From CAMDPA01 sp050186055 (GTDB taxonomy: Bacteria; Pseudomonadota; Alphaproteobacteria; Rhizobiales; Hyphomicrobiaceae), in assembly GCA_050186055.1 (NCBI GenBank), contig JBFWYV010000289.1, forward strand, positions 1 to 6,189: 6,189 nt of DNA, written 5' to 3'. A program made the translations under genes and the position numbers. Below the pieces are notes generated by a model. The model made no database searches and had not been told where the DNA came from. It saw nothing but the letters and a program-made list of their open reading frames with translations. Below, piece by piece: positions 5,306 to 6,189 of the stretch. Within the stretch, counting starts at the first letter, position 1. Every line of letters begins with the position of its first letter.

Positions 5306-6085
5306 ATGGACCTTGGATTGAGAGGTCGCCGCGCAGTCGTCTGTGCTTCGTCGCAGGGCCTGGGCTTGGCCTGCGCCGTTTCGCTGACGCGCGAAGGTGC
5401 GGTCGTGTGGATCAACGGCCGCGACGCCGACCGCTTGGAGGCTGCGGCCTTGCGCGTCACGGCGGAAACGGGTGTGCGGCCGCACGCCGTGACGGCGGAC
5501 ATCACGAAGGAGACGGGCCGGCAAGCCCTGTTCGATGCCTGCCCCGAGGCCGACATCCTCGTCAACAACAACGCTGGTCCGCCGCCTGGCAAGCTGTCCG
5601 ACTGGGATCACGCTGCGTGGATCGCTGCGCTCGAATCCAACATGCTGGCGCCGGTGCTGTTGATCAGGGCGTTCCTGCCCGGCATGCGCCTGCGCAAGTT
5701 TGGCCGCATCGTGAATATCACGTCGGCCATGGTCAAGAGTCCGCGGCCGCCGATGGCGCTTTCGACGGCCGCGCGCACTGGGCTCACCGCTTTTTCCAAG
5801 TCGGTGTCGGTGGAAGCCGCAGCGGACAACGTGACCATCAACAATCTGCTGCCTGAGCGCATCGACACGCCGCGGCAGAAGTTCATGGCCGAACGCATGA
5901 TGAAGGACCAGGGTATCGAGTTTGAGGAAGCTCGCCGCCGCATCGCGAATACGATCGCCGCCAAGCGTTTCGGCTTGCCCGGTGAATTCGGCGATGCCTG
6001 TGCCTTCCTGTGCAGCGCGCAGGCCGGGTTCATCTCGGGTCAGAACCTGCAGCTGGACGGCGGCTCGTACCAGGGGCTGATCTGA
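5306..6085 (+). CDS. SDR-family protein with Ser/Arg in place of the catalytic Tyr/Lys
   Basis: Short-chain dehydrogenase/reductase fold, 259 aa, classical SDR length, often auto-annotated as 3-oxoacyl-ACP reductase. Nucleotide loop CASSQGLG (13-20) stands for TGxxxGxG, with the first Gly replaced by Ala. NNNAG is at 87-91, Asn112 and Ser140 (VNITS) hold their catalytic positions, and the C-terminal ISGQNLQLDGGSY block is normal. At the YxxxK position, 13 residues after Ser140, the protein has Ser153 and Arg157 (ALSTAARTGL). This fits a known 'BKR-like' SDR subgroup that lacks a perfect match to the cofactor motif and tetrad, so it is probably a subfamily trait rather than decay. The reaction is unknown; it may be a non-redox or altered enzyme. 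AGGAG lies 10 nt before ATG 5306, a slightly long spacing. Divergent from the imidase-like gene, probably under shared control. Confidence 0.93.
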   Translation: MDLGLRGRRAVVCASSQGLGLACAVSLTREGAVVWINGRDADRLEAAALRVTAETGVRPHAVTADITKETGRQALFDACPEADILVNNNAGPPPGKLSDWDHAAWIAALESNMLAPVLLIRAFLPGMRLRKFGRIVNITSAMVKSPRPPMALSTAARTGLTAFSKSVSVEAAADNVTINNLLPERIDTPRQKFMAERMMKDQGIEFEEARRRIANTIAAKRFGLPGEFGDACAFLCSAQAGFISGQNLQLDGGSYQGLI

Positions 6086-6090
6086 AGCGC

Positions 6091-6117
6091 CAGCAGGGCT
6101 CGAAACAGCCATCGCTG
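6091..6117. terminator. Weak hairpin between convergent SDR genes
   Basis: CAGC-AG-GGCT, a 6-nt loop, then AGCC-ATC-GCTG gives two 4-bp stems joined by an internal loop, in the 49-bp gap between converging genes. No T-run follows on either strand. The location suits a terminator, but the structure is marginal. Confidence 0.25.
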
Positions 6118-6134
6118 AAATGTCGGTGCGTGCT

Positions 6135-6189
6135 TCAGTACCTCCCACCCGTGACATGCAGCACTTCGCCGGTAATGTAGCCGGCCCGC
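6135..6189 (-). CDS. C-terminal end of a second SDR-family oxidoreductase (cut by window edge)
   Basis: On the minus strand the last 17 codons before a TGA stop (6135-6137) read RAGYITGEVLHVTGGRY. This is the typical SDR C-terminus (Y-x-TG-x-x-x-x-V-x-GG-x), where the protein closes over the cofactor and packs at the dimer interface. The rest lies beyond the right edge. It converges on the preceding SDR gene with a 49-bp gap. Too little is present to say whether its catalytic tetrad is intact or what it reduces. Confidence 0.75.
   Translation of the reverse strand, partial: RAGYITGEVLHVTGGRY

Noticed and set aside
5144..6157. Long minus-strand open frame of 337 codons opposite the SDR-like gene
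   Set aside because: Arg/His-rich, low-complexity translation with no recognisable motifs. It lies antisense to a clear SDR gene and runs through the divergent promoter; open frames of this sort are common opposite GC-rich genes.

Overview
The window is GC-rich and tightly packed. It suggests a chromosomal accessory-metabolism locus of a betaproteobacterium, most likely Burkholderiales (Bordetella, Achromobacter, Variovorax or Cupriavidus type). The main clue is two tandem 'Bug' (TctC-family) periplasmic solute-binding proteins with no transporter membrane subunits beside them, an arrangement greatly expanded in that order. The taxonomic call is inference from gene content, not from a marker gene. 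No RNA genes, insertion sequences, CRISPR arrays or phage genes were seen.

Layout: (1) An IclR-family regulator runs rightward (39-974; its frame is open to the left edge). (2) A 107-bp convergent gap carries a 12-bp-stem hairpin (992-1025). (3) A four-gene leftward cluster, read from 5104 down to 1082, encodes a PuuE/cyclic-imidase-like member of the polysaccharide deacetylase superfamily, an NmrA-like NAD(P)-binding protein, Bug protein 2 and Bug protein 1. The first two genes are 8 bp apart and their stop codon and Shine-Dalgarno overlap. (4) A 201-bp divergent control region (5105-5305) has a TTGACA-type promoter for the leftward cluster, overlapped by phased CGAAA/TTTCG half-sites. (5) A rightward SDR-like gene (5306-6085) has Ser and Arg in place of the catalytic Tyr and Lys. 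(6) The C-terminal 17 codons of another leftward SDR gene enter from the right edge.

How the parts may work together (inference): the Bug proteins would bind a carboxylated or amide-type solute in the periplasm. The imidase-like enzyme would open a cyclic imide, ureide or similar C-N ring in the cytoplasm. The NmrA-like and SDR proteins would supply or sense redox steps, and the IclR protein would sense a pathway intermediate. No enzyme here fixes the substrate. The points most worth a second look are the repeated theme of superfamily members lacking the canonical catalytic residues (deacetylase-fold enzyme and SDR), the operator-like array over the promoter, and the two divergent orphan Bug genes tied to this cluster.
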